A stretch of 44,977 nucleotides of DNA, taken from a virus. The translations under genes and the position numbers were made by a program. Below are positions 29,793 through 37,581 of this stretch, piece by piece (the stretch's first letter is position 1; every line of letters begins with the position of its first letter). The stretch spans positions 1 to 44,977 of the IMG/VR virus record IMGVR_UViG_3300048929_000312; one strand, 5' to 3'. Below the pieces are notes generated by a model. The model was not told the DNA's origin. It searched no databases and saw only the letters and a list, made by a program, of their open reading frames with translations.

Positions 29793-32332
29793 TTCGTGGC
29801 CTCCGCAGCGGGCTTGGACTTGGCGGCCTGCGCTGCCGCGTCATGTGCGGCGACAGCGGCTTCGGCCACCTTGGCGTCGCGCGCTTCTTTAGCGGCAGCG
29901 GCGGCCATATCCTGTTCGTGCTTCTGCTGGCGAAGCTCCATCTCCTGCGCGTGCTTCTCTTCCTGCTGCTTGATTTGCAGCGCGGCGACTGTCGCCTTGT
30001 TTTCCAAATCGAATTGGCGCGCAGCGGAGGCGTCGAGTTCGCGCTGCTCGTCTATTTTGCGCTTGGTCTCGGCGTCAGCTGCCTTGGTGCGCGCGTCCAG
30101 CAACGCTTGCTCAGCTTCCACCTGGCGTGTCTGCGCGGCGTCGGCCTCCTGCTGCTCGGCAATGCGGCGTTCTAAGTCGGCGTCCTTCGCCTTGGTATCG
30201 GCTTCGGCCGCAATCGCCTGCGCTTCGGCCTGATCCTTAGCGGCTTGCGCGGCCTTGGCCTGTGCATCGGCCTGCGCCGCGGCGTTGTCCCGTTCGGTTT
30301 TCGCCTTTGTCTCAGCGGCGTCCGCTTCGGCCTTGATTTGGGCTGGATTCGGCGGGGGCGGCTGTTGTGCCTTCTGCTCCATCGCATTGGCGAACTTGTC
30401 GATCACGCCCTGCAACTCGCGGCCGGCGCGGAATTGGGCGTTGATAAACTTCATGGTTTCGGCGACGACCGGGGCCGCTTGCGGATTCGTTTCCACCAAG
30501 GGGAGCGCGCTCTTAAGGAACCCGCCCATTGCGGTCACGTATTCGGTCGCGCGCTGCTTGGCCAAGTTCTCATCGGGCGTGATGGTCGAATCGGTCTCGA
30601 TGTCCAGCACGAACGGCCGCAGCTTCTTCTCACGCAAAAGCTTCAGCACCGCATCGATCGTGACGGTTGCTTCGAGCGCCTGAAGCTGCTGCTCTGCCTG
30701 CTGACCAGACTGCTGCATCGCTTGCAGCTTTGCCTGACTCTCCTGCATCTGTTGCTGGACGGCGCCGAGCACCTGTTGCGCCTGCTGCGGGTTCTGCTGC
30801 GCAAGCTGCGCGACTTCCGGATCCTGTTGCGCCTGCTGCACCTCTCGCTGGAGGCCGGCGAGGTGCTGTTGAAGTTGCGGCGCTTCCGCCTGGACCTTCG
30901 CCAAGGTGGCCTTCAGCGGCGCGGCCTTGGCGGCAATCTCGGCGTCGGACGGAAGCCGCATCTGCGACATTTCCATCAGCGATTCGCCGTCGAAGTATTG
31001 CGCCATGATCTCGGCGGAAATCCGCGTGATGTCACGGGCGACGCGCGTCAACTCGTCCTGACGATCCTTGATACGCACCGAGCCATATTGGCTTTTCATC
31101 TGCTGCGCGCCGAGCGTTTCGCTCGCATCGGTGGTGCCGCGCATGATGTCGGACAGGCCGGTGACTTCGTAGACGTCCTGAATCAGTTCCTTGCGCGTCT
31201 CGATCAGCGCGGTAATGGTTTGCGTGACCATCTCAAGTGGCCACCAGACAATCATGTCCTTGGCCGCGCCGCCGCCGAGACCCGCCCAATTCGAGATGGG
31301 AACCAATACCTGGTTGTTCGAGGTATTCTTGACGGCCGCTTCGATCGCGTCGCCAACTTCGCCAACGCCGGACGGATAGAAGCCGCGGACGCGAACCGCT
31401 TCGGTCAGGGCGGCCAAGCGATCTGTGATTTCGTTAATTTCTTCAAGCTGGTCCTTGTAGAACAGCATGTCCGGCACGGGAACGAGAGAACGCCGCTCCA
31501 AGGTGCCGAAAGCGGGACGCGGGCAGGGGAAGAAATCCTCCAGATCGAGGTGCGGCGGACCTTGGTCGAGGCACACGTTCGCGCCTTCCGAGACCCAAAC
31601 GACCGTATTCTGAGACTTGCACCACAATTCCCAGATGCCGGCCTTGGACGCGCCGTCATCCGCATCCGATTCGGCATCCTTGCGGACGGAATACTGGAGC
31701 GTTTTGTATGCATCGCCGCTATACTTGCGGAAGCGCTTGCCGGCGGCCGCTTCGGTCAGCCACGAGCGCTTGGCGACCCAATCGCAATCTTTCCAGTTGC
31801 GCGCCGGCTCGTAGAGGAAATCCTTGCGATCCGCATGGTCGATACACGAGCGCGTGCCCTTCTTGCCGGTTTCGAGCCGCAACCACGCGGCGCCGCGCGC
31901 CAGAATGACGAGGTCGTCGCGGATCAGCCGCATTACCCCGTCAATACCCTCTTTCTCGAACGTGATAATGGTGGCGCGTTCGAGCATTTCCGACGCGGTG
32001 CGGGGCAATTCCTGGTCTTTGTTCCAACGCGCGGTGACGACGGGAACGGGCGGCCGCGAATAACACGACGGCGCCATGACCGAGATATTGGCCCAAAACA
32101 GTTGGATCTCGCGGTCGCGCGTGGTGTTGGCGAGCCGTTCGAGATTGGCATACTGCTTGTCGATGTTGTCGGCTTTGATCTGATATTCGTGGAACGCCTT
32201 CTCGGCGTCCTTGATCATCTTTAACCAGCCGCGGGACGCCTTCGGCTCGCCCGGCGTCGCGCCGGGGGTATCGGTGCTGGAGCCGCCGTCAAGGCCGGGG
32301 ACCGACGTGTCGAGGCTGGTGCTATCTGCCAA
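29789..32332 (-). CDS. portal protein (P22-like)
   Basis: An 847-aa portal. The core (about 35-480) has the ordered features of podovirus portals: LERLANTTRDREIQLFWANI, DDLVILARGAAWLRLETG, a wing/stem region with LVPVPDMLFYKDQLEEINEI and LIETRKELIQDVYEVTGLSD followed by IMRGTTDASETLGAQQMKSQ. After about 480 there is a very long Gln/Ala/Glu/Lys-rich coiled coil, matching the barrel that P22 portals extend into the head, here with additional EAQAIAAEADTKAKDADLER-type repeats. It forms the DNA entry ring. A copy of the promoter element lies upstream. Confidence 0.85.
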   Translation of the reverse strand: MADSTSLDTSVPGLDGGSSTDTPGATPGEPKASRGWLKMIKDAEKAFHEYQIKADNIDKQYANLERLANTTRDREIQLFWANISVMAPSCYSRPPVPVVTARWNKDQELPRTASEMLERATIITFEKEGIDGVMRLIRDDLVILARGAAWLRLETGKKGTRSCIDHADRKDFLYEPARNWKDCDWVAKRSWLTEAAAGKRFRKYSGDAYKTLQYSVRKDAESDADDGASKAGIWELWCKSQNTVVWVSEGANVCLDQGPPHLDLEDFFPCPRPAFGTLERRSLVPVPDMLFYKDQLEEINEITDRLAALTEAVRVRGFYPSGVGEVGDAIEAAVKNTSNNQVLVPISNWAGLGGGAAKDMIVWWPLEMVTQTITALIETRKELIQDVYEVTGLSDIMRGTTDASETLGAQQMKSQYGSVRIKDRQDELTRVARDITRISAEIMAQYFDGESLMEMSQMRLPSDAEIAAKAAPLKATLAKVQAEAPQLQQHLAGLQREVQQAQQDPEVAQLAQQNPQQAQQVLGAVQQQMQESQAKLQAMQQSGQQAEQQLQALEATVTIDAVLKLLREKKLRPFVLDIETDSTITPDENLAKQRATEYVTAMGGFLKSALPLVETNPQAAPVVAETMKFINAQFRAGRELQGVIDKFANAMEQKAQQPPPPNPAQIKAEADAAETKAKTERDNAAAQADAQAKAAQAAKDQAEAQAIAAEADTKAKDADLERRIAEQQEADAAQTRQVEAEQALLDARTKAADAETKRKIDEQRELDASAARQFDLENKATVAALQIKQQEEKHAQEMELRQQKHEQDMAAAAAKEARDAKVAEAAVAAHDAAAQAAKSKPAAEATK

Positions 32333-32445
32333 GGGAATGCCCCACGGTCTCGGCGTCCCGAGCGCGACCTGTCAATTCAGGTGCCGTGCATCGTTGAGAG
32401 GCGGCGGGGGCAATGAGCACCGGGCGGATTCCTTGCGTGAACCGA

Positions 32446-32468
32446 CACGATACAAACGAAATGTCAAC
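32446..32468 (-). promoter_or_regulatory. dispersed promoter/operator element, portal copy
   Basis: Reading leftward: TTGACA TT TCGT TTG TATCG TG, one mismatch to the consensus (TATCG for TAACG). It lies between the terminase stop and the portal start, 130 nt before the portal ATG. Confidence 0.7.
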
Positions 32469-32479
32469 GAAGCGTTGCG

Positions 32480-33862
32480 CTACAGCCGAATCCGCTTCCC
32501 CGCGCGTTCCTGGTAATCCGGCGGCGGCGGGAGCATTGTCTGCCCGGCCTTCGGCACCGGCAGCGATATATCGATATGCACCGGTATAGTCCGCCATACC
32601 ATACTGAGATACCTAAATGCATCGGCCAAATTTGAGGTCCAATCGTGTACCTCATTGGCTTTAAAGCACTTTTTCTCATCATCCCATTCGCGGCGGTACT
32701 GCTCCATTGCGGCGATACCGACGTCCTCGGTGCGCGGGTGGAATAGGCATTTGGGCAATGTCACCCGCACCGCATTGATACCGTCGAGTTTGCCAGCGAG
32801 TGGCACCACGATCGGCTTTAGGCCCAGCATCGTCATCGTCTCGACGCGCGTCCGGCCGGTGCCCCATTCCTTCACCTTGGCGTCATGCGGCACGTAATCG
32901 TTACCATCCACGAAGCCGTGCTCATCGCGCCGCTTCTGGATGATCTCCGCATAGTGGTCGACGCCAACGCCCGAAGCCGTATAGCAATCAAGGATATAGA
33001 TACGATTGCCGACGACCTGAAACCACCAGATCGACGTATCGTCGCGCACGCCAATATCCCATGCGCGATGCACCGGCCGCCCCGGTATCGGCTGCACATT
33101 GCATATGCGCCCCGTGGCGCGCACCGCGGTCATCTCGCGCGCATAGAAGGCGCCGAGAATAGCGGCATTGAAGGAGACTTCGTATTCCTGCGCGAATTGC
33201 GCGTTGCCGATATCCTCGCCGTAGAGCGCTATGTATTCGCTACGGCTTTCCTCGATCTGCTCCGCAGTGAGCGCGCCAGTGTCGTGAATGGATAGGGTCT
33301 GCGCGAACCATGTCTCGGGCCGCTTCGCCGCCAGCTCCAACATGCTTTTGAAATGGTTACGACCGCGCGGCGTCGAAATGAACGCAGCCCACCCGCTGTT
33401 TTCCTCCAGCATTGGCCGGATGTAGCCCCACGCCGACGGGTTGGCCAAGGCGAACTCGGAAAACGTCACGCCGGCCACGCCCGCGCCGACCAGGCTATTA
33501 TAGCGATCGGATCCTACGAGCTGCCACGTCGAGCCATTGTGGAACCGAATGAACATCTCCTGTTCATTGGTCGAGGCGCGCAGCTCCTGCGGAAATGCCT
33601 CATCAATGCGGCGTTTGCCTGTGTGGGGATTGACCGCGGCCCATAGCGCTTTCCGCGCCTGCGCATATTCAGGTAGGGCCGTCCAGTAGGTCGCCGGCCG
33701 CTCGAACGCCGCGACGCAGGTGCGATGCAACAGCACATCGTCTTTGCCCGCGCGCCGATGCCACGCACCGATAGCGCGCTTGCCGCCGCGCTCCAGGTAA
33801 TCCCACATGGCTTGCTGATATGGTCGGGGGCGCCAGCCGCCGTTAGGCAGTTGGATTCGCAT
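32480..33862 (-). CDS. terL: terminase large subunit
   Basis: A 460-aa packaging motor. The ATPase has a variant Walker A, HRRAGKDD (35-42), a Walker B-like GVTFSEFALA (131-140), and the coupling motif STPRGRNH (163-170). The nuclease domain has RAWDIGVRDDTSIWW (D269, D274) and a late DWTSNLADAFRYL, which provide the metal-binding acids. The start MRIQLPNGGW (33862) is used because the family begins there with the adenine-binding PRPYQQAMW; the ORF is open slightly further. It overlaps the small subunit gene by 20 bases. Confidence 0.93.
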   Translation of the reverse strand: MRIQLPNGGWRPRPYQQAMWDYLERGGKRAIGAWHRRAGKDDVLLHRTCVAAFERPATYWTALPEYAQARKALWAAVNPHTGKRRIDEAFPQELRASTNEQEMFIRFHNGSTWQLVGSDRYNSLVGAGVAGVTFSEFALANPSAWGYIRPMLEENSGWAAFISTPRGRNHFKSMLELAAKRPETWFAQTLSIHDTGALTAEQIEESRSEYIALYGEDIGNAQFAQEYEVSFNAAILGAFYAREMTAVRATGRICNVQPIPGRPVHRAWDIGVRDDTSIWWFQVVGNRIYILDCYTASGVGVDHYAEIIQKRRDEHGFVDGNDYVPHDAKVKEWGTGRTRVETMTMLGLKPIVVPLAGKLDGINAVRVTLPKCLFHPRTEDVGIAAMEQYRREWDDEKKCFKANEVHDWTSNLADAFRYLSMVWRTIPVHIDISLPVPKAGQTMLPPPPDYQERAGKRIRL

Positions 33863-34196
33863 TGCGCACCAAGAGGCCGCCATCGGAAGCGAGCTTCACG
33901 ATCTCAACGGTAATCGCGCCGCCTTCGCCCTCACCCTTGAGAGTGGTCGGCAAGACGCGCCCGAGCAGGCCGCAAAATGCCTTGACGTCGCAGCGCGCGA
34001 CCATTTCTAGGTAGCCCATGAGACCGTCGGGGCGTGTCTCGCCCCTCGCCGCCGCAGTATCGGCCATCTCATCGCCGACGTATTCCGCCGCTAGCAGGAT
34101 CGCCTTGTGCAGCGTGTCCTTCTTGCTCAGCAGTTCCGCATTCAGCGGCTTGCGCGGCCGGATCGGCGCCGGATAGGGGAGGGGCGGAAGAGTCAC
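33843..34196 (-). CDS. probable terminase small subunit
   Basis: A 117-aa protein encoded directly before terL and overlapping it. Helices KDTLHKAILLAAEYVGDEMA and GLMGYLEMVARCDVKAFCGL followed by LGRVLPTTLKGEG match the short proteins that precede terL in many podovirus-like phages. Start is a GTG at 34196 overlapping the upstream stop (GTGA). The N-terminus LPPLPYP echoes the C-terminal PPLPY of two other proteins in this window. Assignment as DNA-recognition subunit is from place and family resemblance; no HTH is obvious. Confidence 0.65.
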   Translation of the reverse strand: MTLPPLPYPAPIRPRKPLNAELLSKKDTLHKAILLAAEYVGDEMADTAAARGETRPDGLMGYLEMVARCDVKAFCGLLGRVLPTTLKGEGEGGAITVEIVKLASDGGLLVRNANPTA

Positions 34197-34486
34197 GACC
34201 CAAGCGTCTCCCGAAGTACACTGATCGCCTTGTTGGCCTCGGGGCTACGCGGCGTATCGTCAACGATCTCATAAGGCGCTATTTGAAAAGTATCGGGGCC
34301 GCGCGTGGCCACGGGGCCGGTTGCCGGCACGCGCTGCACCAGCGAATCCACCAAGGGATGAGCCTGAGGCGCGGCGATGCCGGTGGGACCGATACGATGC
34401 GCGGCGAGCGCGGCGCGGTGCGCTTCCAGCGTGGCAGCGAATGCCTTGGGATCGCCGATCTGAGACAAGAGAACCTGTTTTACCAT
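34193..34486 (-). CDS. hypothetical protein, 97 aa
   Basis: Not recognised. Begins MVKQVLLSQIGDPKAFAATL with a helix rich in Ala/His (EAHRAALAAHRIGPTG); the second half is Pro-rich then helical (PEANKAISVLRETLGS). The start at 34486 is preceded by GAGG and lies just inside the stop end of the 34-aa gene. It is coupled to the small terminase gene (GTGA). It may be a packaging accessory by position. Confidence 0.55.
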   Translation of the reverse strand: MVKQVLLSQIGDPKAFAATLEAHRAALAAHRIGPTGIAAPQAHPLVDSLVQRVPATGPVATRGPDTFQIAPYEIVDDTPRSPEANKAISVLRETLGS

Positions 34487-34584
34487 GGCAACCTCGGCGG
34501 GGTGTTCACAACAGCCCAAATGATGAAAGCGGCGCCGATCGCCGCGCCCGCCGCAAGCAATCCAACCGCCGCGAGGAAGGTCAC
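34480..34584 (-). CDS. 34-aa membrane micropeptide
   Basis: GTG start overlapping the stop of the secreted 67-aa gene (GTGA). Encodes a TFLAAVGLLAAGAAIGAAFI helix followed by IWAVVNTPPRLPW. It is one membrane helix, and its stop overlaps the next start by 7 bases, so it fills the gap exactly. No family known. Confidence 0.55.
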   Translation of the reverse strand: MTFLAAVGLLAAGAAIGAAFIIWAVVNTPPRLPW

Positions 34585-34784
34585 GCGGGATCCGCCTTCT
34601 TACCGGTCAGCTCGCAGCCGACGAGGAATTTGTATTGCTCGCCCTCGTGCTCCTTGACCGCTTCAAGCACCTCGGCAACGCGCGCCTGGCACGCTTCAAG
34701 CGAGTCCATTGGCTCGCGCGTGTCGATCTGCGCCGGCATACCGGGCAGCAACAAAAACGCCACGAACATGTAGGTGGTGAGCAT
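34581..34784 (-). CDS. small exported protein, 67 aa
   Basis: An N-terminal signal-type stretch (MLTTYMFVAFLLLPGMPAQI) precedes a short soluble part with two Cys (EACQARVAEVLEAVKEHEGE and VGCELTGKK) that could form a disulphide in the periplasm. It is coupled to the 34-aa gene. Exported small proteins in temperate phages often alter the envelope or block superinfection, but nothing here shows that directly. Confidence 0.6.
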   Translation of the reverse strand: MLTTYMFVAFLLLPGMPAQIDTREPMDSLEACQARVAEVLEAVKEHEGEQYKFLVGCELTGKKADPA

Positions 34785-34789
34785 TGCGC

Positions 34790-35017
34790 CTAGCCCTTCC
34801 CATGGATGGAGGCACTCGCCCGGCGAATGGCAATGCGCGTCGGATGCTTGTCCAGCTTGGCTTCGGCCTTGCGCTTGATGACCTCAGCATCAGGACCGTG
34901 CGCATCCAGAATGGCGGCCTCTTGATGGGCTCGATCCTCGATCGGATAGGTGCGATCCGGCCCGGCGAATTCGCTGTCCGGTATCTTCTTGCGTTCCGCC
35001 GCGCTCAGTTTCGCCAC
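34790..35017 (-). CDS. DUF6582-like phage protein
   Basis: A 75-aa protein whose N-terminal part AKLSAAERKKIPDSEFAGPD followed by RTYPIEDRAHQEAAI is the pattern of the short domain often annotated DUF6582 near phage capsid or terminase genes. The start is the GTG at 35017, which has GGAGGA 7 nt upstream; the ORF extends to 35083 without such a signal. The C-terminus is basic. Role unknown. Confidence 0.7.
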   Translation of the reverse strand: MAKLSAAERKKIPDSEFAGPDRTYPIEDRAHQEAAILDAHGPDAEVIKRKAEAKLDKHPTRIAIRRASASIHGKG

Positions 35018-35180
35018 GCTGCCGTCCTCCAATTCTGGCGCGGCATGCCGAAGCACGCCGCGCTCCGCACCGAATGGGGCCAATCCTCGTGTCAGCCCAT
35101 GTGCACATGGAGCTACTGACTTGGTGACGCGGTGGCCGCGACGGGCGGGGACAGGCAGGATAGGGCCGTGGTGGTGAATG

Positions 35181-35203
35181 TTACGTTAAATACGAAATGA
35201 CCG
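35181..35203 (-). promoter_or_regulatory. dispersed promoter/operator element, degenerate terminase-side copy
   Basis: Reading leftward: CGGTCA TT TCGT ATT TAACG TA. The operator-like part is intact but the TTGACA hexamer keeps only three of six positions. It overhangs the 190-base leader of the DUF6582-like gene, in which I see nothing else. Confidence 0.5.
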
Positions 35204-35207
35204 CAGA

Positions 35208-35531
35208 TCAGTATGGAAGGGGTGGACTCACCGGCTTAAAGGCCGACATCGTTTCAGCCCGTCTCACTGCCGCCTCCCTCATTTCATTCAAAATCGCTTG
35301 CGTCTTTTGCTCTTTCACAAATCGCGCTTCACGCTTGGCCATCAAACGCGCGTTGAGAGCAGAGATTTTTGCATTGCGACCGGTTTCCTCAACTAGCCAT
35401 GCAGCGCGTCTAGCTTCGAGATGACTTTGAATGCGCGCTTCTTCGGCGAGCCAATTTGCCAGGCGGGCATCCTGCATGGCTTTCAACGTAGCGAGTTTGG
35501 CTTCAAGTTTGATTTCAATATCAATGAGCAT
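35208..35531 (-). CDS. coiled-coil protein, 107 aa
   Basis: Almost wholly helical and charged, with heptad-like LEAKLATLKAMQDARLANWL and RMAKREARFVKEQKTQAILN-type segments (the latter read as RLMAKREARFVKEQKTQAI) and repeated EARR/AAW elements. It ends in SPPLPY. GGAGAA lies upstream of the ATG. It is the first leftward gene from the divergent control region, under the 35551-35578 promoter, so it may be a regulator or early-late switch protein. No family recognised. Confidence 0.65.
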   Translation of the reverse strand: MLIDIEIKLEAKLATLKAMQDARLANWLAEEARIQSHLEARRAAWLVEETGRNAKISALNARLMAKREARFVKEQKTQAILNEMREAAVRRAETMSAFKPVSPPLPY

Positions 35532-35550
35532 GTCAGTTCTCCGTTATGCG

Positions 35551-35578
35551 AACATATCGCAAATAAGGAAAAAGACAA
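35551..35578 (-). promoter_or_regulatory. leftward promoter of the divergent control region, with dyad
   Basis: Leftward: TTGTCT (35578-35573), 16 nt, TATGTT (35556-35551). Spacing and -10 are the same as for the rightward promoter at 35918. A TGCGA-N5-TCGCA inverted repeat (35547-35561) overlaps the -10, an apt operator position. Confidence 0.55.
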
Positions 35579-35626
35579 GAGGGTGTATGGGGGAGGGCCA
35601 TTTTCCAGTGAGCGAGAGACGCTTTT

Positions 35627-35846
35627 GGTCTAGTTCTACTCTTGGTCTACTGCCATCGTTGATTTTACTGCTATATCCCAGCTTTAGAATAGAACATCAA
35701 ATCAAAGAACTAAGTCTCACAGTGTATTTGTAAAAGACGAAGAGGGGGAGGGGTGGGGGACTATGATAGTGTCTACTACACCGGGAGTAACAATAGAAAA
35801 ACACCGGTCTGTGCCGGTCTATGGTCTGCCGTGGTCTATGGTCTAC
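35627..35846. repeat. GGTCTA iterons on a 17-bp phase in the control region
   Basis: GGTCT followed by A or G occurs at 35627, 35644, 35806, 35816, 35823, 35833 and 35840, with a near copy TGTCTAC at 35771. Distances 35627-35644, 35806-35823, 35816-35833 and 35823-35840 are all 17 bases. The region 35532-35975 has no convincing gene and is AT-richer than its surroundings. Candidate replication origin, packaging site or regulator-binding array. Confidence 0.8.
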
Positions 35847-35917
35847 GGAAATCGCTTCGAAGGACCGCTGAAATCGTTGAATAATTTTACAAAGTGCAAC
35901 GGAACCGTAGACAGAGT

Positions 35918-35946
35918 GTTGACAATTCGTAAATATCGCGTATGTT
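35918..35946 (+). promoter_or_regulatory. dispersed promoter/operator element, main early copy
   Basis: TTGACA AT TCGT AAA TATCG CG, one mismatch to the consensus, followed 16 nt after TTGACA by TATGTT (35941-35946), a fair -10. It points right, 52 nt before the first early gene. The leader TATGTTCGTAT..ACGGAG resembles that of the opposite promoter. Confidence 0.75.
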
Positions 35947-35975
35947 CGTATTTACCGAAACGGAGCGCAACGCAA

Positions 35976-36242
35976 ATGACCAACGAACAGATGAAGGTAG
36001 GCCGCTTCCTCGCTCTCCACAAAGCGCGCCGCATGTTTCGTTTCATCACTGCAAACCTGGCGGCAGGCAACGAAATCCAGCTGACCACTTCGACCCGCTC
36101 GACCATCTACAAGGCGAAGCACATCGATATGTTCCGGATCAAAGGTTCCAGCGTCTACGTGCAGCGCGGCAAAGCTTGGGATTGCATCAACTACACTCAC
36201 GTTCGCGCGCTCGGCGACGTTAACAAGCTGGTGGCAGCATGA
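35976..36242 (+). CDS. first early gene, hypothetical 88 aa
   Basis: Not recognised. A basic protein with an N-terminal helix (MKVGRFLALHKARRMFRFIT) and a beta-type second half (AGNEIQLTTSTRSTIYKAKH, FRIKGSSVYVQRGKAWDCIN). GGAGCG precedes the ATG; the longer reading to 35763 would cross the promoter and iterons. As the leading early gene it may be an immediate-early takeover or regulatory protein. It is coupled to the next gene by ATGA. Confidence 0.7.
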   Translation: MTNEQMKVGRFLALHKARRMFRFITANLAAGNEIQLTTSTRSTIYKAKHIDMFRIKGSSVYVQRGKAWDCINYTHVRALGDVNKLVAA

Positions 36243-36496
36243 AATCAGAGCGCGATAAGATCGCAGCTAAAGCGCGCAAAATGTGCGCCGATCCCGCTAC
36301 TGCTGCTGAATGGCGTTCTGCATGGAACCGTGTCTTAGCGCGATTGGAGCCAATCTATACAGCGCGACGACCTGTAATGAAGTCGTTCGAGGTTCACCAT
36401 TCCAACGAGAAAGCACGCGAAGCAATGCTGCGCGGTCTCGTAGCGGGAAAGACGACTGCGGAATGCGAGCAATTAGCGTTCGAATCGGTGCAGTAG
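36239..36496 (+). CDS. hypothetical protein, 85 aa
   Basis: Not recognised. Helical and basic: KIAAKARKMCADPATAAEWR, then LARLEPIYTARRPVMKSFEV, then a EKAREAMLRGLVAGKTTAEC end. Coupled to the first early gene by ATGA. The 64 bases after it hold only a ribosome-binding site for the next gene. Confidence 0.65.
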   Translation: MKSERDKIAAKARKMCADPATAAEWRSAWNRVLARLEPIYTARRPVMKSFEVHHSNEKAREAMLRGLVAGKTTAECEQLAFESVQ

Positions 36497-36560
36497 GAAA
36501 ACGCCGGGCGCCGCAAGGCTACCCGGCTCGGGGCGGTAGAGAAACCAATAGGAGCAGCCG

Positions 36561-36755
36561 ATGTACGACCCCTCAGTATTCTCTCGCGGTCAAAGATATC
36601 GCCAAGAGGTCATCCGCAAGCTCGCTGCGGAACGCATAGACTTCTATCGACTACCCTCCGAAATCGATGCGGGCGAGGTTGTGCGGCGCTGCTTTTATCA
36701 GCCGATGAGCGCGGACTATTGCGTCGACGCGATCAAGGGCGCGATTGGGCTGTGA
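36561..36755 (+). CDS. hypothetical protein, 64 aa
   Basis: Not recognised. Starts MYDPSVFSRGQRYRQEVIRK after AGGAG at ideal spacing, and ends YCVDAIKGAIGL. It has two short helices and two Cys. Its stop overlaps the GTG of the next gene. Confidence 0.65.
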   Translation: MYDPSVFSRGQRYRQEVIRKLAAERIDFYRLPSEIDAGEVVRRCFYQPMSADYCVDAIKGAIGL

Positions 36756-36904
36756 CCACCAGAATCACAAGCACCTCGACCGGCGGCAAGACGACATTCT
36801 TCGTTTGGGAGCGATGCCCGCTGAGCGGCATCTATCAATGCCTCAGCTCGCACGAGACAATGGAAGCGGCCGAGACTGCCGAGGCGGAATTGAAGGGAGA
36901 GTGA
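36752..36904 (+). CDS. hypothetical protein, 50 aa
   Basis: GTG start overlapping the previous stop (GTGA). Encodes a small beta then helix protein: STGGKTTFFVWERCPLSGIY, then LSSHETMEAAETAEAELKGE. It resembles short phage proteins of unknown role; no motif is diagnostic. Confidence 0.6.
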   Translation: MTTRITSTSTGGKTTFFVWERCPLSGIYQCLSSHETMEAAETAEAELKGE

Positions 36905-36905
36905 T

Positions 36906-37073
36906 ATGCAGTGTCCGGAATGCGGCGCCCCATGCTGGCGAAATGAAGTTGACGTCGGTGTCGGAATCGTCTCGGACGAATGGAAGTGCACCGAATGCTC
37001 GTGGGATGAAGACCAAGCTTTTCCAATGAGCGACAGTAATTGGGAGGATTTCTTGAGAGCGGACGACGCATGA
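36906..37073 (+). CDS. zinc-ribbon protein, 55 aa
   Basis: Encodes MQCPECGAPCWRNEVDVGVG and, later, DEWKCTECSWDEDQAF: two CxxC knuckles separated by about 22 residues, the classical zinc ribbon. The acidic C-terminus ends NWEDFLRADDA. It begins one base after the previous stop and overlaps the next start (ATGA). Zinc ribbons in early phage genes often bind nucleic acid or host transcription proteins. Confidence 0.7.
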   Translation: MQCPECGAPCWRNEVDVGVGIVSDEWKCTECSWDEDQAFPMSDSNWEDFLRADDA

Positions 37074-37552
37074 CCCACCATGCCCTCCTAGCCAAAATCC
37101 GCGCGCTCGACTGGTCGCGCGTCCCTTTGGAATACCAGCTCGCCGCTGCGCTGCTCATCGAACTCATACTGGAAAAGGAAACTTCCGTGACCCAAACCTT
37201 GCCCCTCGCACCCGCCACGCCCGCCGCCAACTCCAACGTCACGCCATTCCCGCTCCCGAAGCGCACCTGCTGGACTTCCATATGCCATCTGGACGGTCGG
37301 CGCTGGGCGACAGCCAGCCACTTCGGCCCGTCGGGAGCGTGGGAGTGGATCGTGGAGAGCGTCTGTGCAGAAGAGGGTGTCGGTGAGGACCAGGTCGACT
37401 GCCGCGAGGATCCGGAAGGCGGCGACGATTTCGTGACGGTGGCCGGAAAGCCGGTGTACCGGATCGAGCATTGGAGCACTTCCTCGCTGCGGAAGTCATC
37501 GGCGCGTTCCTCGACGCCGAAAAAGACCACGCTGCCACCACTGCCGTACTAA
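37070..37552 (+). CDS. hypothetical protein, 160 aa
   Basis: Two parts: an N-terminal helical part (MTHHALLAKIRALDWSRVPL, EYQLAAALLIELILEKE), then a Pro-rich linker, then an alpha-beta part (TCWTSICHLDGRRWATASHF, WEWIVESVCAEEGVGEDQVD, CREDPEGGDDFVTVAGKPVY). The end is basic, finishing in LPPLPY. It is not recognised. A relic encoding the same LPPLPY-stop in other codons lies 5 bases downstream. Confidence 0.65.
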   Translation: MTHHALLAKIRALDWSRVPLEYQLAAALLIELILEKETSVTQTLPLAPATPAANSNVTPFPLPKRTCWTSICHLDGRRWATASHFGPSGAWEWIVESVCAEEGVGEDQVDCREDPEGGDDFVTVAGKPVYRIEHWSTSSLRKSSARSSTPKKTTLPPLPY

Positions 37553-37557
37553 AAAAG

Positions 37558-37578
37558 TTGCCGCCACTCCCATATTAG
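37558..37578 (+). pseudogene. relic copy of the LPPLPY-stop gene end
   Basis: TTG CCG CCA CTC CCA TAT TAG encodes LPPLPY-stop, as does the intact end at 37532-37552 (CTG CCA CCA CTG CCG TAC TAA). All six base differences are synonymous and the two are out of frame with each other. It is probably the leftover tail of a related gene at a recombination seam. Confidence 0.55.
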
Positions 37579-37581
37579 ATG

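Noticed and set aside
30245-32224. Rightward 659-codon ORF opposite the portal gene
   Set aside because: Antisense of a clear portal gene; its Arg/Leu-rich repeats mirror the portal coiled coil.
35627-35846. CRISPR-like array
   Set aside because: Repeat units are 6-7 bases on a 17-bp phase, far shorter than CRISPR repeats, and no cas genes are near.
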